64,000 nucleotides of DNA from Arcobacter porcinus (GTDB taxonomy: Bacteria > Campylobacterota > Campylobacteria > Campylobacterales > Arcobacteraceae), in the NCBI RefSeq assembly GCF_004299785.2, contig NZ_CP036246.2:1922001-1986000 (forward strand). Reading direction: 5' to 3'. Made by a program: the position numbers and the translations under genes. Shown here one piece after another: positions 62,601 to 64,000 of this stretch (its first letter is position 1; each line of letters starts with the position of its first letter). The notes under the pieces were generated by a model. The model saw only the letters and a list, made by a program, of their open reading frames with translations, was not told where the DNA came from and searched no databases.

Positions 62601-62754
62601 TATACCTCTTGCCATTTCAACTGGAGCTGGTGCAAATAGTAGAATCGCAATAGGAACTGGAATAATTGGAGGAACAATTAGTGCTACAATATTAACTCTA
62701 TTTTTAGTTCCTCTTTTTTATATATTTATAAAAAAAATATTTAGTAAAGAGTAA
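59647..62754 (+). CDS. RND inner-membrane efflux pump, AcrB/MexB (HAE1) family
   Basis: 1035 residues, 12 membrane helices and two large periplasmic loops. The proton-relay Asp pair is in LAIGLLVDDAIVVVENVER; GASAQTVENSVTQ and PTSFLPKEDQGSMMVQ are standard HAE1 marks. With the adaptor and outer-membrane lipoprotein genes it makes a tripartite drug efflux operon. No regulator gene adjoins it. Confidence 0.95.
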   Translation: MIANFFIFRPIFAWVISLIIMISGIVSLYLLPVEQYPDIAPPQVNIFTTYTGASAQTVENSVTQIIEQQLTGLDGMLYFFSSSSSSGNARISVVFNQDVNPDIAQVQVQNKVEQVLSRLPEDVQRQGVRVFKSQTDFLMLASVYDSKNIADKTDISDFLVSNLQDSIARIDGVGEVSVYGGQYAMRIWLDPYKLEKYSLIPSDIQAAINAQNSQASAGRLGAMPTIQDQQLAVTVTARSKFQTVEEFENIILKANLDGSSVKIKDIAKVEIGAQSYNNITALNGFPASGISIQLASGANAVATSNRVKEFLKQSESFLPEGYKIAYPRDTTLFIKASIYEVIKTLIEAIILVVLVMFLFLKNFRATLIPAIAVPVVLLGTFAILNILGFTINTLTMFALVLAIGLLVDDAIVVVENVERNMNEKGLSPKEATILSMKEVTSALIGITTVLSVVFLPMAFFGGSTGVIYRQFSVTIISAMVLSVIVALTLTPALCATILRPNKEKNSGFIFWFNSKFESLTSNYSRVVEKSIIFSKRWAFFYLLIIIASVYMFIKLPTSFLPKEDQGSMMVQYTLPTGAIASRTVEIADTIRDYFLIEEEKYLNTIFTISGFSSRSSGQNVGTAFISLKSWDERDKNGHVDNISARATRAFNNPESKYFIRDARVFALNPSVIQGLGSSDGFEFQLLASSNITREDLTIVKNNILEEAKKNAYIKSVRADGTDQSPQLKISYDIQKATSLGINLRDIDTTLSAAWGGVYVNDYIDRTRVKRVYIQGDAPFRSAPEDLYKWKIRNSSGSMTSFSEFSSFSWEYGPEELSRFNGYMSYGIQGSAADGISSGFAMKEMDSISNSLANGTMNAYSGASYQERLASNQSMMLYSISLLVVFLCLAALYESWSVPFSVILVVPLGVFGVVLAVLLRDLHNDIYFQVALLAVMGLASKNAILIVEFINSSYKNGIGLIESAILGAKLRLRPIIMTSLAFIAGIIPLAISTGAGANSRIAIGTGIIGGTISATILTLFLVPLFYIFIKKIFSKE

Positions 62755-62756
62755 AA

Positions 62757-64000
62757 ATGTTTAGATATATATTTTATTTTATAATAGCAATATCTTTTGT
62801 ATCTTGTACTTCAATGCAACCAACTCTTAATCTTGAAGATAAAGAGTTCACAAAAGAGTCATTTAAAAATTATGAACAAAATAGAAATGATAATTTTGAA
62901 GAATTTAATAGTAATAAGTTTTTAAAAGATGAAAAATTAAAAACTATTATTAATCTTGTTTTAGAAAATAATAAGAGCTTAGAAATAGCTCTTTTGAAAA
63001 TAGAGAGTTCAAAAGCTCTTTATGGGATACAAACTTCAAATCTATTTCCAAAAATTGATGCTAAAGGTTCTTTAGATAGAACAAAAGCAAGTGATTATAC
63101 AAATCCAAATAATCAAATCTCAAATAACTATAAAGCAAATATTACAGCATCTTTTGAGCTTGATCTATTTGGTAAAAATCAAAGCCTAAATGATGCTGCT
63201 AAAAATAGTTTTCTTGCTACAAAGTATGCTTATAATAGTACAAAACTTATTTTAATTTCTGAAACAATTAATACTTATTTAAAACTAGCAAGTAGTTTAG
63301 AGAATCAAAAATTATCAAATGAAATATTAAAAAATTTAGAAGAAACATACTCTTTAACAAGTAAAAAATATGTTCTAGGAGCTACTTCTAAACAAGAGAT
63401 GTTGGCAAGTTTAGCTTCACTTAAAGAGATGGAAAATAGAAGCTTAGAGTTTGAAAATGAAGTAGCAAAAAGTATAAATGCTCTTGAGTTTTTATTATCT
63501 TCTAAACTTGATGAAAATTTAATGCCAAGTGAATTTTTAAAGTCTGATTATATTGATACTTTAAATTATCAAATAGAATCAAATGTTTTACTAAATAGAC
63601 CAGATATAAAAGAGTTTGAGTTTAAATTAAGAGAAAAAAATGCGAATATAGGTGCTGCTAGAGCAGCTTTTTTTCCAAGTATTAGTTTAACTGCAAGTAC
63701 AGGATATGCAAGTAACTCTTTAAGTGGATTATTCTCAAATCAAAATACATTTTGGCAAATTAGTCCAAGTATAAATATTCCTATTTTTACAGCTGGTGAG
63801 AATATAAAAAGATTAGAATACTCAAAAAAAGAGCAAGAGATAGCTTTAAAAGAGTATGAGAAAGCTATTCAAACGGCATTTAAAGAGGTAAATGATACTT
63901 TAGCTATTAGAAAAAACATTGCTTCTAAATTAGAAAACTACTCTTTACTTTTAGAGTCTTTAAAAGACACTTACAATATTGTTTTAAATTCATATAAGAT
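62757..64000 (+). CDS. Outer membrane efflux lipoprotein, NodT/OprM type, partial
   Basis: Starts two bases after the pump gene; runs off the window after 414 codons. Lipobox FVSC with cysteine 17, then the TolC-fold segments, such as ASFELDLFGKN and NRPDIKEFEFKLREKNANI. It is the outer-membrane channel of the operon. About 40-50 residues probably remain beyond the window. Confidence 0.92.
   Translation, partial: MFRYIFYFIIAISFVSCTSMQPTLNLEDKEFTKESFKNYEQNRNDNFEEFNSNKFLKDEKLKTIINLVLENNKSLEIALLKIESSKALYGIQTSNLFPKIDAKGSLDRTKASDYTNPNNQISNNYKANITASFELDLFGKNQSLNDAAKNSFLATKYAYNSTKLILISETINTYLKLASSLENQKLSNEILKNLEETYSLTSKKYVLGATSKQEMLASLASLKEMENRSLEFENEVAKSINALEFLLSSKLDENLMPSEFLKSDYIDTLNYQIESNVLLNRPDIKEFEFKLREKNANIGAARAAFFPSISLTASTGYASNSLSGLFSNQNTFWQISPSINIPIFTAGENIKRLEYSKKEQEIALKEYEKAIQTAFKEVNDTLAIRKNIASKLENYSLLLESLKDTYNIVLNSYK

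Overview
The window is from a low-G+C Campylobacterota chromosome, most likely the Arcobacter/Aliarcobacter group. The case rests on strongly AT-rich DNA, an intact 16S-tRNA-Ile-tRNA-Ala-23S-5S operon, futalosine-pathway menaquinone synthesis (mqnD), a short MurB, a TopA without zinc ribbons, and a TorA plus monohaem cytochrome c pair like that of Campylobacter. Nearly all of it is ordinary chromosomal backbone. I see no prophage, insertion sequence, CRISPR array or obvious defence island.

Layout. 1-5.1 kb: partial NSS sodium symporter, nfo, Bcr/CflA-type MFS exporter, SulP transporter with a Sel1-like lipoprotein. 5.1-9.3 kb: AAA+ ATPase, a NuoG-like fragment protein, mqnD and murB packed as one unit. 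9.3-11 kb: small accessory patch with a decayed ORF and an orphan Asn-rich protein. 11-17.1 kb: topA, yfcE-like phosphodiesterase, bioB, then eno with an FtsB-like protein and an AMIN-domain protein. 17.1-19.7 kb: mnmG and ribE. On the minus strand 27.9-19.7 kb: queH, lpxB, fabZ, lpxA, clpX, mreB, mreC and mgtE. 28.4-34 kb: rRNA operon on the minus strand with a consensus promoter, boxA-like site, processing stems and terminator. 34.2-43.9 kb: BI-1 family protein, bioC-like, secG-frr-pyrE-RDD-MFS, a tryptophanase-family PLP enzyme, zntB-like/yaaA, yitT and marC. 44-47 kb: TraF-like outer membrane protein, a Crp/Fnr regulator divergent from a YgbA-type protein, ung. 47-54.5 kb: aldehyde dehydrogenase and acetolactate-synthase-like pair, phosphoglycolate phosphatase, torA and its cytochrome, dps. 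55-64 kb: second Bcr/CflA exporter, diguanylate cyclase, RND tripartite efflux operon (last gene cut by the window end).

The best candidate for something undescribed is the roughly 300-base gap between mreC and mgtE. It holds a 23-codon ORF with a strong Shine-Dalgarno and an acidic alternating start (MDSDSS...), whose second half can pair with a downstream segment through a 12+7 bp interrupted stem. This is the layout expected of a leader-peptide switch for a magnesium channel, similar in principle to enterobacterial mgtL but with no visible sequence relation. Other points worth a second look: a hairpin that buries the queH ribosome binding site, a lipoprotein gene whose only sensible start codon is AUA, and a perfect FNR-type palindrome between a cysteine-poor Crp/Fnr regulator and a ygbA homologue.
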